Under the pieces are notes generated by a model that made no database searches, was not told the origin of the DNA, and saw only the letters and a list, made by a program, of their open reading frames with translations. This document shows, piece after piece, positions 37,633 to 46,873 of a stretch of DNA of 64,000 nt (the stretch's first letter is position 1; the number at the start of each line of letters is the position of its first letter). This stretch comes from DATFMP01 sp035266845 (GTDB lineage: Bacteria > SAR324 > JACQKK01): NCBI GenBank assembly GCA_035266845.1, contig DATFMP010000075.1, forward strand, positions 1 through 64,000. Direction: 5' to 3'. A program made the translations under genes and the position numbers.

Positions 37633-38004
37633 TCAGTCCGCCTCGACCAGGCGGCGCGGGTTCTTGCGCGGGGCGGTCTTGCGCTCGATCTTGGGAATGT
37701 GGGGGGCCGGCGACTCGTCAGGGTAGGGCGGGCGCATGAAGCTGCCCGCGCGGCGCTCGCGCTCGGCCTCCACCAGGGGCGCGAAGCGGCGCGCATCGCG
37801 CACGGCCGCCAGCGCGGGCGGCCGCAGGGGTGGCACCGCCACCGGCCCCGCAGCCTCCGCGTCGCGGCCGGCCTGGGCCGCGGCCCGGCTCATGCGCACG
37901 GGATCCATGCCGCCCCAGCGCTGGTAGGCGGGCCAGGGCAGCCAGCCGCGTGCGCGACGCAGCCGCTCGAGCAGCCGTTCCACCTGGTAGCTGGAATAGA
38001 TCAT
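37633..38004 (-). CDS. Hypothetical small basic protein
   Basis: 123 residues, no recognised family. The N-terminal part (YSSYQVERLLERLRRARGWLPW) is helical and the rest is Pro/Arg/Ala-rich and probably disordered. An AAGGAGCC ribosome site eight bases before the ATG supports expression. It is the last of a row of minus-strand genes (mnmE, FlgN-like, basic protein, this one) with short gaps, so a link to the flagellar genes upstream is possible but only by position. Confidence 0.55.
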   Translation of the reverse strand: MIYSSYQVERLLERLRRARGWLPWPAYQRWGGMDPVRMSRAAAQAGRDAEAAGPVAVPPLRPPALAAVRDARRFAPLVEAERERRAGSFMRPPYPDESPAPHIPKIERKTAPRKNPRRLVEAD

Positions 38005-38033
38005 CGCTGAGGCTCCTTGCTCGCTCGCGGCGT

Positions 38034-38264
38034 TCAGACCTTGATGTCCTTGTAGCGCCCGGTGCGCACGCGGCCTGTAGCGGCTGGCCGCGACTCGGGG
38101 CGCGCCGGTTCCACCGGCATCGGCTCGCGCGGCGGGGCCGGCGGGCGGGGCTTGGGCGGCAGCATGGCCCGCGAGGGCCGGCGCTGCAAGGCCCGCCGCC
38201 GCGCGTGCTCGCGCTGGGCGTAGGTTTCGTGTCCGCCGCTGCGGCTGGTGACTCGGGTTGTCAT
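38034..38264 (-). CDS. Hypothetical Arg/Pro-rich small protein
   Basis: 76 residues with very basic and proline-rich composition (AQREHARRRALQRRPSR, PPKPRPPAPPREP), probably disordered. No domain is recognised. It has a GGAG site at modest spacing and lies between the FlgN-like gene (64 bases) and the next small gene (29 bases). Composition in a G+C-rich genome can mimic this, so the call is moderate. Confidence 0.45.
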   Translation of the reverse strand: MTTRVTSRSGGHETYAQREHARRRALQRRPSRAMLPPKPRPPAPPREPMPVEPARPESRPAATGRVRTGRYKDIKV

Positions 38265-38328
38265 CGCATACTCCGGGGCCGGGGAACGGCCGGACGCCGT
38301 GGCTCAAGACCGTTCACGGGTTGGCCGT

Positions 38329-38724
38329 TCACTTCTTGAGGTTCACCGCGCCGCCCTTGGGGCGCGTGCGCTCCAGGTACTGCTTGAGGCGCGTCTCCTG
38401 GTCGAAGTCCCGCAGCTCCTGCCGCAGGCGTGCCTGCTCTTGCTCGATGCGCAGCTCCAGCGTGCGCTCGTTCTCCAGCACGGACTGCACCACCTCCCGC
38501 ATCTCCTCCACCACCGGGTCGACCTCGACGGGCAGCGCGGGGTGCAAGTCCAGCGCTTCGTCCAGCAGCCGGATCTCGCCGATAAGCTCGTCCTTGCGCC
38601 GCAGCAGGGGCGTCAACCCGTCCAGGTCCACCAGCAGCAACGAGCGCTGCGTGACGGAGAGCATGTCGCGCAACAGGCTCAGCTTCTGCTCCAGCAGGGT
38701 CAGCACCGTCTGGGTTTCGATCAT
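38329..38724 (-). CDS. FlgN-like coiled-coil protein
   Basis: 131 residues, almost entirely helical, with the layout of FlgN-type export chaperones: an early LLEQKLSLLRDMLSVTQRSLLLVDLDGLTPLLRRKDELIGEIRLLDEAL followed by a long charged helix. FlgN binds the hook-filament junction proteins FlgK and FlgL before export; those genes are not in the window. Sequence similarity in this family is low, so another flagellar or unrelated coiled-coil role is possible. It starts 24 bases after the mnmE stop and precedes two small genes. Confidence 0.5.
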   Translation of the reverse strand: MIETQTVLTLLEQKLSLLRDMLSVTQRSLLLVDLDGLTPLLRRKDELIGEIRLLDEALDLHPALPVEVDPVVEEMREVVQSVLENERTLELRIEQEQARLRQELRDFDQETRLKQYLERTRPKGGAVNLKK

Positions 38725-38748
38725 CGTGCGCCCGCTCCATGCCGGGGT

Positions 38749-40131
38749 TCACTTGCCGATGCAGAACTCGGCGAAGATTCGGTTCAGCAGATCGTCCGGC
38801 GTGGTGGCGCCCACGATCTCGCCCAGGGCCATCAACACGCGCTCCAGGTCCACCGCCAGCAGCTCGTCGCCCAGCCCCCCCTCCAGTGCCGCCAGCGCGC
38901 CGCGCACGGCCTCGGCGGCCTGGCGCGCGGCCTGCTCCTGGCGCAGGTTGGTGAGGAGGGCGTCCTCCAACACGGGCCGCTCGTCCTGCAGCGCCCAGCC
39001 GCGGATGGCCGCCTCCAGCTCCGGCAGACCCGCGCCCGTGAGGGCGGAGAGTCCCAGCCAGGGGCGCCCCTCCAGTCGCCCGACCCAGGCCGGCGACGCG
39101 CCATCCAGCTTGTCCCGCTTGTTTACCACCACCAGTGAGGCCTGGGGCGGGGCCTCGGCCAGCAGCGCTTCGTCGTCCGCGGTGAGGGGCGCCGCGCCGT
39201 CCAGCACCAGCAGCACCAGGTCCGCCTGGGCGATGGCGCGGCGGGCGCGCTGGATGCCCTCGCGCTCCACCACGTCCTCCGTGTGGCGGATGCCGGCGGT
39301 ATCCACCAGGCGCACCATCAGGCCGCCCACCTCCGCGGCCTCCTCCAGCGTGTCACGCGTGGTGCCCGGCACCTCCGTCACGATGGCGCGGTTCTCGCGC
39401 AGCAGCGCGTTGAGCAGGCTGGACTTGCCCACGTTGGGGCGGCCCACGATGGCCACGGCCAGCCCCTCGCGCACGATGCGGCCCTGCCCCGCGCGGGCCA
39501 GCAGCGCGTCCAGGCGCTCGCGCACGTGCCCCAGGCGCTCCGTGATCTCACCGCGGTGCGCGAAGACGACGTCCTCCTCCGGGAAGTCGATGCCCGCCGC
39601 CACCAGCGCCGCCACCTGCTGCACGTCGCCTTGCAGCGCGGCGATGGCCTCGTGCAGGCGCCCGCGCAACTGGTTGGCGGAGACCTGCAGGCCCAGCGCG
39701 GAGCGCGTCCGCACCAGGTCGCCCACGGCCTCGGCCTGGGTCAGGTCGATGCGGCCGTGGAGGAACGCGCGCAGGGTGAACTCCCCCGGATGCGCCATGC
39801 GCGCCCCACCGCGCGTGGCCAGCTCCAGCACGGTGCGCAGCACCAGCGTGCCCCCGTGGCCCTGTACCTCCACCACGTCCTCCCGCGTGTAGGAGTGCGG
39901 CGCGCGCATCACCACGGCCAGCACCTCGTCCACCGGGTGACCCTCCGCCATCACCCAGCCGTAGCGCAGCAGGTGCGAGCGGGAGCCGGCCAGCGGCTCG
40001 CCGTGCGCGGGCCGGAAGAAGCCGTCCACGATCGCCACGGCCCGCGGCCCGCTGAGGCGCACGATGCCCACGCCGCCGACGCCCAGGGGCGTGGCGATGG
40101 CCACGATCGTCTCCTCGCTGCGCAGGGCCAT
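38749..40131 (-). CDS. mnmE: tRNA uridine-5-carboxymethylaminomethyl modification GTPase MnmE
   Basis: 460 residues, full length. The N-terminal domain (SEETIVAIATPLGVGGVGIVRLSG) binds formyl-tetrahydrofolate. A helical domain flanks an inserted G domain with G1 GRPNVGKS (230-237), G2 TTRD (257-260), G3 DTAG (277-280) and G4 NKRD (337-340). The C-terminus ends CIGK with the conserved catalytic cysteine. With MnmG, absent here, it modifies the wobble uridine of several tRNAs. ATG 40131 was chosen by homology. It is in a minus-strand row between a lipoprotein gene and the FlgN-like gene. Confidence 0.96.
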   Translation of the reverse strand: MALRSEETIVAIATPLGVGGVGIVRLSGPRAVAIVDGFFRPAHGEPLAGSRSHLLRYGWVMAEGHPVDEVLAVVMRAPHSYTREDVVEVQGHGGTLVLRTVLELATRGGARMAHPGEFTLRAFLHGRIDLTQAEAVGDLVRTRSALGLQVSANQLRGRLHEAIAALQGDVQQVAALVAAGIDFPEEDVVFAHRGEITERLGHVRERLDALLARAGQGRIVREGLAVAIVGRPNVGKSSLLNALLRENRAIVTEVPGTTRDTLEEAAEVGGLMVRLVDTAGIRHTEDVVEREGIQRARRAIAQADLVLLVLDGAAPLTADDEALLAEAPPQASLVVVNKRDKLDGASPAWVGRLEGRPWLGLSALTGAGLPELEAAIRGWALQDERPVLEDALLTNLRQEQAARQAAEAVRGALAALEGGLGDELLAVDLERVLMALGEIVGATTPDDLLNRIFAEFCIGK

Positions 40132-40247
40132 GGGCGTCGTGTCAAGGTGCGGTCCCACGGCTGCGTGGCCGCGGGCGAGGCCGGTCATATCCAACGCCCC
40201 GGTCAGGCCGTGCGGGTCACGCCGCCCTTGCGCGGACCGGGCTGCAA

Positions 40248-40685
40248 TCATCGGATATCGTTCTTGAATATGTCCCGATAGCGGGAACCGTACAAGTCGA
40301 TGACCACGCCCGGGTCCTGATCGCGCATGTTCGAGACGACCAGCTTCTGGAAGATCAGGTTCGTCTTGATGAGGTCGATCGCCTGGCGCCGGATGGCCTC
40401 GTCGAAGTCGTCGCAGTTGCGCGTGGCCCGCGCCAGCAGCACGGCATCCTGGCTGGCGTGATACGCATCGGACAGCGCGGAATCGATGCGCTGGCGATAA
40501 TGCAGCGCCAGCTTGTCCTTGGCCTGCTCGTAGTACGACGCAGCCAGCTCCAGCCGCCGCTCGCCGCAGGCATAGGTGGTGTAGCGCTGCGTGGGGGCGC
40601 AGCCCGCGATGACGACGCCGACCAGCAACGCGACGGTGCCCAGCAGGGCGGCCCGTCCGGTGCGATGGGGGTTCGGCTTGTTCAT
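40248..40685 (-). CDS. Hypothetical lipoprotein
   Basis: 145 residues with a lipoprotein signal: basic start, hydrophobic core LLGTVALLVGVVI and lipobox IAGC with Cys29. The mature part is helical with two further cysteines (YTTYACGERR, TRNCDDFD) and no known domain. The ATG has AAGGAGCACG upstream. It lies between the first flagellin and mnmE on the same strand, with 69 bases to the flagellin stop; flagellar or envelope function is only suggested by position. Confidence 0.72.
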   Translation of the reverse strand: MNKPNPHRTGRAALLGTVALLVGVVIAGCAPTQRYTTYACGERRLELAASYYEQAKDKLALHYRQRIDSALSDAYHASQDAVLLARATRNCDDFDEAIRRQAIDLIKTNLIFQKLVVSNMRDQDPGVVIDLYGSRYRDIFKNDIR

Positions 40686-40754
40686 GGTCGTGCTCCTTGG
40701 CAATGCAATGGGGCGCTCGTGCGGCCGTGCCGCGGTTCCTGCTTCCCGGCGCGG

Positions 40755-42236
40755 CTAGGTGAGCAGCTTGATCACCTGTCCGGGCAACTGATTGGCCTCG
40801 TGCACGGCGGCGGCCCCGGTCTGCGTGAGCAGCTTGTTCTTGGTGAACGTCGTCAGCTCCTGTGCCACGTCCACGTCGCGGATGGCCGATTCGGCCGCCA
40901 TCAGGTTCTCCGCGGTCACGCGCAGGTTGGCGATGTTGCTCTCCAGCCCGTTGCGCTGGAAGGCGCCCAGCTTGCCGCGCGTCAGCGTGAGCTGGTCGAT
41001 GGCGCCGTCGATCATCTTGATGCTGTCCTGCGCGCCGCGCTGGGTGTCCACGCGGATGTCGTTCAGGTTCGCGAAGCCGCTGGGGTTCTCCACGTTCCGC
41101 GCCAGAAAGCCGGGCGTCATGTTGGGCAGGGCCACGGAGATCCGCTGCCCGGGGTTGGGGCCCACCTGGAAGTCCACCGCGTTGTTGGCGACGTTCACGT
41201 AGCCCACCTGGCCCGTCTCCGGCTCACGCTCATAGATCGGCGCGCCCGTGCGGTCCTGGCCCACCTCCACCCGCGCCCCGGCATAGCGCACCGTCAGGCC
41301 GTCCGTGTTCTCGTTGCCGGCCAGCCCGCTCAGGAGCTGCCCGCGGCCCTGGGCCGCCTCGCCGTCGATGGTGCCCGCGATGTCCTGCCCCGGCACGGCG
41401 GCCTGCAGCGTGTTGGCATCCTCGGAGAGCACGCCGGCCACGGAGCTGCCGCCCTGGAAGGTGTGCTCCGAGCCGTATTGCTGGTGCCGCACGGAGATCG
41501 TGTCGTCCGGCGTCAGCTTCAGGTCCAGCGCCAGCCCCTCATCCGCTGTGGCCCGGCGCAGGCGCCCGAAGAAGCTCTGGGCGGTGTCGCCGGGCTGCCC
41601 GGTCACCTGCACCGTGCGCCCGCCCTCGAACAGGGTCACGGTGAGGCCGGGCACGTTGTCCTCGTCCAGGCTGGTGTCGCCCTCCAGGTGGGCGCGCGTG
41701 GCCACCTGGTCGATCTGCACCGGGTAGCCGGGCACCGGCGAGCTCCTGGTGCGCACCGTGCCGGAAATCAGCGTCAGGCCAGGGCCGATGGCCTCGCCCG
41801 TCACGCTCGCGCTGCCGTCCAGCAGCTTGCGGTTGCCGAACTGGGTGTTCTGGGCGATGCGGTTGATGGTCTCCAGCGCGTCCTGGATCTCCGCCTGGTT
41901 GGCCACCAGGGTGGCGTCGTCGCTGCCGCCCGCGTTGGCCGCCTGCAGCGCGAGCTGGCGCATGCGGATGAGCAGGTTGTTCGTCTCCGTGAGCGACGCC
42001 TCGGTGGTCTGCACCATGGCCGTGGCCAGTTCCGCGTTCTCGATGGCCTGGTGGATGCCCACGATCTGGCCGCGCATCTGCTCGGAGATGACCAGCCCTG
42101 CCGGATTGTCCGCGCCGCGGTTGATCTTGAAGCCCGAAGACAGCCGCTCCAGCGAATCGGCCAGCTTGCGGTCCGTATCCTGCAGGTGCCGCACGCTGCG
42201 CAGGGCAGCGATGTTCGTGTTGATTCGCAGGGTCAT
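40755..42236 (-). CDS. fliC: Flagellin paralog 1
   Basis: 493 residues. The conserved N-terminal D0/D1 part (TLRINTNIAALRS, LSSGFKINRGADNPAGLVISEQMRGQI, about 1-170) and the C-terminal part (NGLESNIANLRVTAENLMAAESAIRDVDVAQEL, ending VIKLLT) form the filament core. The central region (about 175-410) holds a hook-IN-like segment and the DIAGTIDGEAAQGRGQLLSG motif shared with the other paralogs. The C-terminus ends GAAAVHEANQLPGQVIKLLT, unlike the LAQANQ form of the others. ATG 42236 gives the canonical start; the ribosome site GATGAGGA is weaker than in other copies. Confidence 0.95.
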   Translation of the reverse strand: MTLRINTNIAALRSVRHLQDTDRKLADSLERLSSGFKINRGADNPAGLVISEQMRGQIVGIHQAIENAELATAMVQTTEASLTETNNLLIRMRQLALQAANAGGSDDATLVANQAEIQDALETINRIAQNTQFGNRKLLDGSASVTGEAIGPGLTLISGTVRTRSSPVPGYPVQIDQVATRAHLEGDTSLDEDNVPGLTVTLFEGGRTVQVTGQPGDTAQSFFGRLRRATADEGLALDLKLTPDDTISVRHQQYGSEHTFQGGSSVAGVLSEDANTLQAAVPGQDIAGTIDGEAAQGRGQLLSGLAGNENTDGLTVRYAGARVEVGQDRTGAPIYEREPETGQVGYVNVANNAVDFQVGPNPGQRISVALPNMTPGFLARNVENPSGFANLNDIRVDTQRGAQDSIKMIDGAIDQLTLTRGKLGAFQRNGLESNIANLRVTAENLMAAESAIRDVDVAQELTTFTKNKLLTQTGAAAVHEANQLPGQVIKLLT

Positions 42237-42528
42237 TGCATCCTCATCCAAAGCTTGTGTGTGGCCGATCCTTCCGCCCGAGCCCCACACCGCGGGGCTC
42301 CGCACGTCCAGGTGCGGCCCGGGGCTCGATCCCCGGGAGCGTGGCCGCGATCCGGCGGACACGCGGTTGGTCGTCGGCAGTTCCACGGCCCCGATCGTCG
42401 GGCGCCGCGGTCCTGTGCCTCCTGCATCCCGCTTCGCTGCGTGCGGCACGCCGCCCTATCGGGAAGCCCGCCGCCCTCGGGCAGCCCCTCCCGGCCGCCC
42501 GTGCTGCGCCTGCATCGCCCGATGCCGC

Positions 42529-44034
42529 TCAGTTCCAGCGCGGCCCGGGGTGCGTCGTCTCGTCGTCGTCCAGCAGCTCCAGCAGGGAGCCCTGGGGCGG
42601 ATGGGCCTGCGCGCTCAGCGCCGTGCGCGCCTCCCGCACGATGGCCAGGCTGAGCGCCTGCACGGCGTGCAGGGCCGCGTCCGGTGCGTGGAGATCCGGC
42701 ACGGAGGCGGCCACGTTCTGCGACTGCACCCGCAGCCGCCCCAGCGCCTCGGTCAGCGTGCCGTGCGCCAGCTTGCGCAACGCCTCCAGTCCGGTCTCCA
42801 CCTCCGCGCGCGCCTGCGCCACCATCAGCAGCGCATCGCGCAGCGCCACGCTGCCGGTCACCCGCACGTCCGCCAGCGCCGCGAAGCCACTGGCATTGGC
42901 CACGCCGCGGGCCAGGTGCTGCGGCCGCACGGAATCGAGGCGCAGGTTGATCTGCTCGGCCGGCGCCCCGCCCAGGCGGAACACCAGGGCCTGCTGCGCC
43001 ACCACCACGCGCCCGGCGAACACGCGCGGCTTCAGCACGGAGGGCCGGCTGTGCCGCAGACGGCCCGTGGCGCCCGTGAAGGGCAGCCCCGTGTAGCGCA
43101 CCACCAGCCCATCGGTGGTTGGATTGCCGAAGCACCCCGTCAGGGTCTGTCCATCGCCCCACGCCGGCTCTCCATTCATCGTACCGGCGATGTCGCGGCC
43201 GTTGGAAACGACCCGCGGGGCGCCCTGTGGCGTGGAGAGCACGCCGGGCAGCGAGCTGCCCACGGCGAAGCGGTACGCCGAACCGAACAGCCGGTGCTGC
43301 ACCAGCAGCCGCCCGTCGCCCGTTGCCTCCACGGCCAGCGCCAGGCCGGCCTCCCGCGCGGCGGCCTGCAGCGCCGCCGCCACGTCGCGCGGGGTCTGCC
43401 CGCGCTGCGTGACCAGCCGCGCGGCCCGGCCGCCCTCGCGCAGGGAGAGCCGCACGCCCTCCGCGATGCGATCCACGGTGAGCGCCCGCTCGCCCAGCAC
43501 GGTGGCCCGCACGGGTTCCTCGCTCAGCAGCACCTCGTAGCCGTGCGGTGGCGAGCTGCGGGTGTGCGGCCCCGCGCCCACGAACTCCAGGCCGTCGCCC
43601 ACGGCCACCCCCGAGCAGCCCAGGCTGCCGTCCAGCAGGCGCCGGGGGCCGAAGCACGTCGTCTCGGCCACCTCCTCCAGTACCGCGAGGGCTTCGGCCA
43701 CCCAGGCCTGCGGCTTCTGCTCGGGCAGCGGTGCCGCGCCCCGGGCCACGGCACGCAACCGGGCCTCCAACGAGGCGAGCTGCTCCGTCACCCGCACCAG
43801 GCCCTGCTCCGCGCCCGTGGCGATGGCCAGCGCGTCCTCCGCCTGCTGCACGGCGCCGTTGAGCGCCGCGAACTCCGCGCGGAGCTGCTCCGAGGCGCGG
43901 TGGCGCCGCTCCACGTGATCCGCCTGGTGGCGCGGCGGCGATTCGTGCTGGTCCTGGCCGCGCTGCTGGCGTTCGCCGAGCAGCCGCCGGTCGGCCAGCG
44001 GGCCTTGCCCCAACCCGTTGATTCTCAGTGCCAT
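42529..44034 (-). CDS. Strongly diverged flagellin-like protein
   Basis: 501 residues. It starts MALRIN like a flagellin, but the next 30 residues are polar and Gln/Arg/His-rich and lack the LSSG-RIN core. From about residue 48 the D1 helix (ASEQLRAEFAALNGAVQQAEDALAIATGAEQG) can be followed, then FGPRRLLDGS, the SSPPHGYEV region, the RDIAGTMNGEPAWGDGQTLTG motif, and a worn C-terminal D0 (LSLAIVREARTALSAQ) ending in SLLELLDDDE plus a tail. Both ends that polymerise are altered, so it may be a minor filament part, a non-assembling paralog or a gene in decay. It has a good GGGAGGAAG ribosome site. Confidence 0.85.
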   Translation of the reverse strand: MALRINGLGQGPLADRRLLGERQQRGQDQHESPPRHQADHVERRHRASEQLRAEFAALNGAVQQAEDALAIATGAEQGLVRVTEQLASLEARLRAVARGAAPLPEQKPQAWVAEALAVLEEVAETTCFGPRRLLDGSLGCSGVAVGDGLEFVGAGPHTRSSPPHGYEVLLSEEPVRATVLGERALTVDRIAEGVRLSLREGGRAARLVTQRGQTPRDVAAALQAAAREAGLALAVEATGDGRLLVQHRLFGSAYRFAVGSSLPGVLSTPQGAPRVVSNGRDIAGTMNGEPAWGDGQTLTGCFGNPTTDGLVVRYTGLPFTGATGRLRHSRPSVLKPRVFAGRVVVAQQALVFRLGGAPAEQINLRLDSVRPQHLARGVANASGFAALADVRVTGSVALRDALLMVAQARAEVETGLEALRKLAHGTLTEALGRLRVQSQNVAASVPDLHAPDAALHAVQALSLAIVREARTALSAQAHPPQGSLLELLDDDETTHPGPRWN

Positions 44035-44139
44035 GGTCGCTTCCTCCCTGGGTCATGCGCCGTCCCTGGCGGTCTATACGGCTATACGGTCGAACTGCGT
44101 CCTGTTGCGCGCCCAGTGCTCCGTCGGGCATCGCTTTTC

Positions 44140-44217
44140 GGGTTTGCGGAGGAGGAAGGCGCTGCCTCCCTCCTCCTCACCTCCTCCCTCCCGCAGGGGC
44201 TACCGGCCCCTGCACCC
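44140..44217 (-). repeat. Dispersed repeat, inverse of 23457-23534
   Basis: Matches 23457-23534 inverted. The gap 44035-44322 also holds a GGCGCGGCTGC-AATC-CAGCCGCGCC hairpin near 44234-44258, and at 44293-44320 the inverse of the block at 9924-9952, which runs to the stop codon of the next flagellin. No gene is seen. Confidence 0.7.
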
Positions 44218-44322
44218 CACTTTCAGATCAATCATTGGCGCGGCTGCAATCCAGCCGCGCCGATCCATCAGGGGGGCGCGGGGGGACTGGTTCCCCCGCA
44301 GCCGTTGTTTCTCACAGCCCTT

Positions 44323-45774
44323 CTAGTCGAGCAGCTTCAGCACGGTGCGCGGAAGCTGGATGGCCTGTGCCAGCATGGCCGTGGACGACTCCACCATGAT
44401 CTTGTCGCGGGTGAACTCCGCGATCTCCGACGCGAAGTCCACGTCGCGAATGGTGGATTCCGCGCTGATCAGGTTCTCGGCCGTGATGCGGAGCTGCGCC
44501 AGGTTGGTCTCCAGCGTGTTCTTCTGGAAGGCCCCCAGCTCGGCCCGCGTGCGGGTCACCTCATTCACGGCCTGGTCCACGAGGCGCTGGGTGTCCTGCG
44601 CCTTCTGCGGCGTGAGCACGTTCACGTCGCGCAGGCTTTTGAAGGCGCTCTTGTTGATGACGCCGCGGCCCATCGTGCGGGTGTTGGTGCTGTTGAGCGA
44701 CACGGAGACCGTCTGGCCCACGTTGCCGCCCACCTGGAACACCAGCGAGTTCTGGAACACGGCCACGCGCCCGGCGGATTCCGCGCTGTCGCTGGAATCC
44801 GCGTCCGTGAGCACGTTGCCCTGGTAACGCACCTGCAGGCCCTCCACGGGCGTGCCTTCGCCCCCCGTGAGGATCTGCCCGCGGCCGAAGGCCACGTAGC
44901 CGCCGATAGTGCCCTGGATATCCTGGCCGGGCGTGGCCAGCTCCAGCTTGCCGCCCTCGGCGGAGAGCACGCCGGGCGTGCTGGAAGCGACCGAGAAGTT
45001 GTGCTCGCTGCCGTACTTGTTGTGCTGCAGCATGAGCTTGCCGTCCTCCACCCGCAGGTCGACGTCCAGCCCGATCTTCTCGATCTCGCCGCGCAGCTTG
45101 CCGATGGTCTGGCTCACCGTATCGCCCGGCGTGGCCTTGAACGAGACGGTGCGGCCGCCCTCGGCGATGGTCAGCTCCTCGCCCTGGTTGATGAGGTCCT
45201 GCGTCAGCGCCGTGCTGCCCTCCACGTGGGCGCGGCTGCCCAGGCGCTGCACGCGCACGTTGTAGCCCTCCACGGGCGAGGACTGCGTGTGCGGGCTGGC
45301 GCCCACGTACTCCAGCCCCTTGCCGTTGGCCACGCCGTTGGCGCCCTGACTGCCGTCCAGCAGGCGCTTCTGGCCGAACTGCGTGTTGAAGGTCATGCGG
45401 TCGATGGTGTCCAGTGCGTTGTTGATCTCGAACTGGTCGGCCTGCAGCATGACCTCGTCATTGGCCCCCTCGTTGGCGGCGTGTACGGCGAGCTGGCGGA
45501 TCTTGATGAGCAGGCCGCTGATCTCGTTGAGCGCGCCCTCGGACGTCTGCACCATCCCGACGGCCGTCTCCGAGTTGTCGATGGCCTGCTTGACCCCGGA
45601 AATCTGGGCCCGCATCTGCTCGGAGATGATGAGCGCCGCCGCGCCGTCGGATGCCCGGTTCACCTTGGAGCCGGAGGACAGCTTCTCCAGGGCCTTGAGC
45701 ATCCGGTCCTGGTTCTCAATCAGGTTGCGATTCGTATTGATCGCCGCCGGATTGCTGTTGATTCGCAAAGGCAT
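44323..45774 (-). CDS. fliC: Flagellin paralog 2
   Basis: 483 residues. N-terminal core PLRINSNPAAINTNRNL and LSSGSKVNRASDGAAALIISEQMRAQI; C-terminal core ENLISAESTIRDVDFASEIAEFTRDKIMVES and LAQAIQLPRTVLKLLD. The variable centre has SSPVEGYNVRVQRLGSRAHVEG and QDIQGTIGGYVAFGRGQILTG. ATG 45774 is preceded by a perfect AAGGAGGT, and the open frame upstream of it is spacer. It is followed on the transcript side by repeats at 44293-44320. Confidence 0.96.
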   Translation of the reverse strand: MPLRINSNPAAINTNRNLIENQDRMLKALEKLSSGSKVNRASDGAAALIISEQMRAQISGVKQAIDNSETAVGMVQTSEGALNEISGLLIKIRQLAVHAANEGANDEVMLQADQFEINNALDTIDRMTFNTQFGQKRLLDGSQGANGVANGKGLEYVGASPHTQSSPVEGYNVRVQRLGSRAHVEGSTALTQDLINQGEELTIAEGGRTVSFKATPGDTVSQTIGKLRGEIEKIGLDVDLRVEDGKLMLQHNKYGSEHNFSVASSTPGVLSAEGGKLELATPGQDIQGTIGGYVAFGRGQILTGGEGTPVEGLQVRYQGNVLTDADSSDSAESAGRVAVFQNSLVFQVGGNVGQTVSVSLNSTNTRTMGRGVINKSAFKSLRDVNVLTPQKAQDTQRLVDQAVNEVTRTRAELGAFQKNTLETNLAQLRITAENLISAESTIRDVDFASEIAEFTRDKIMVESSTAMLAQAIQLPRTVLKLLD

Positions 45775-46873
45775 GGACGACCTCCTTGGTATCGTCGCGT
45801 GCAGCGCCCTTCCAAGACGTGGCACGATTCCCTGGGGCCCTAGCGCCCCGACCGCACCGGCATTTGCGCCAGCGGGCCCCACCACGGGCGCGACACAGCA
45901 CGCCCGTTCGTGCAACCGATCCTCCCATCGGCCGCTGCCGCGAGGGCGCGGGGGGCGCGGACTGCCGCCCGATCCCTGCGCTCCCGCCCAATCGCCTGGC
46001 CCCCGGCACCCCCTGACGCAGGGCGGACGGGGACACCCATCCCTGGCGCGGAGCCCGCCCGGCTGGAGTCCCCCCTGCCTCCACCCCACTGGGAGGGGAA
46101 GCGCGGACGACGCCCCGGCACCGGACACGGAGGGCGTACCCCCGCACCCGTCGGGTCCCACGCATCGGTCGCGGCGGCCCCCGCGGCGCCTCGGCGCCGA
46201 TGGGCACACCACCGCACGATTCGGTCCCGGCCGTTGCGCGCAGCCCTGCGGCTGCACCCCGGCCGATCCGGGCCGGCCCACGGACGCACTGCTGCGCCCG
46301 CATGGCCACCCGGACTGCTGCCCGGTGCGGCGCGCTCCCGGGTACACCACCGCACCCGAAGCGCCCGCTGTCTCTGGCGGGGCAGGCCCTCGCCCTCCGC
46401 CCGTGCACCGCGCCCCGGCCTGGCCGGGTGTGGGTGCGCACCGCGAAGGAGCGGCGTGCGCTGCCGCCGTCGCACTGCGGAGGGCCGGAGCACTCAGCTC
46501 CGGCCGCCTGCACTGCGGCCACGGATGGCTGCCTTGGCACTGCACGCGCGCCCGGCGGGGAAAAGACCTCCCGCGGGCAGCCGGTGCGGCCGCCAACCGC
46601 ACCGGCTCCCGCGCGGGAGATTACCGGGTTTGCGTCTACCGACTGCCCGGGCGCTGCGGACGCCCGGGCAGCCTCCAGGCCACGGTGATGCCGGCCGTAT
46701 GACGGCTTTGTGGGCCGCCGCGCTTCAAGCGCGCTTGGCCGGCGTCATCGCACCGGGGAACGGCGGAGGCACCCCGCGTGGGGGAATCCGCCGCTCGCCG
46801 CTGCGGTCCCGCGCCGCGACCGCCCGCACCCGCGACTGCGGGGCGGACGAACCGCGGCGGGGGGCAGGCGGGC
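45775..46873. other. 1.1-kb G+C-rich spacer between flagellins
   Basis: No credible gene. All six frames are open for long distances only because stop codons are rare at this G+C content; the encoded peptides are Pro/Arg/Gly/Ala-rich and have no ribosome sites. It contains the word GGG(T/C)ACACCACCGCAC at 46202-46217 and 46340-46355, and CGGACGCACTGCTGC at 46281-46295. The same words occur in the next spacer, on the far side of flagellin paralog 3. Confidence 0.6.

Noticed and set aside
41749..45843. A 1364-codon open frame on the plus strand
   Set aside because: It is antisense to three flagellin-related genes and has no recognisable content.
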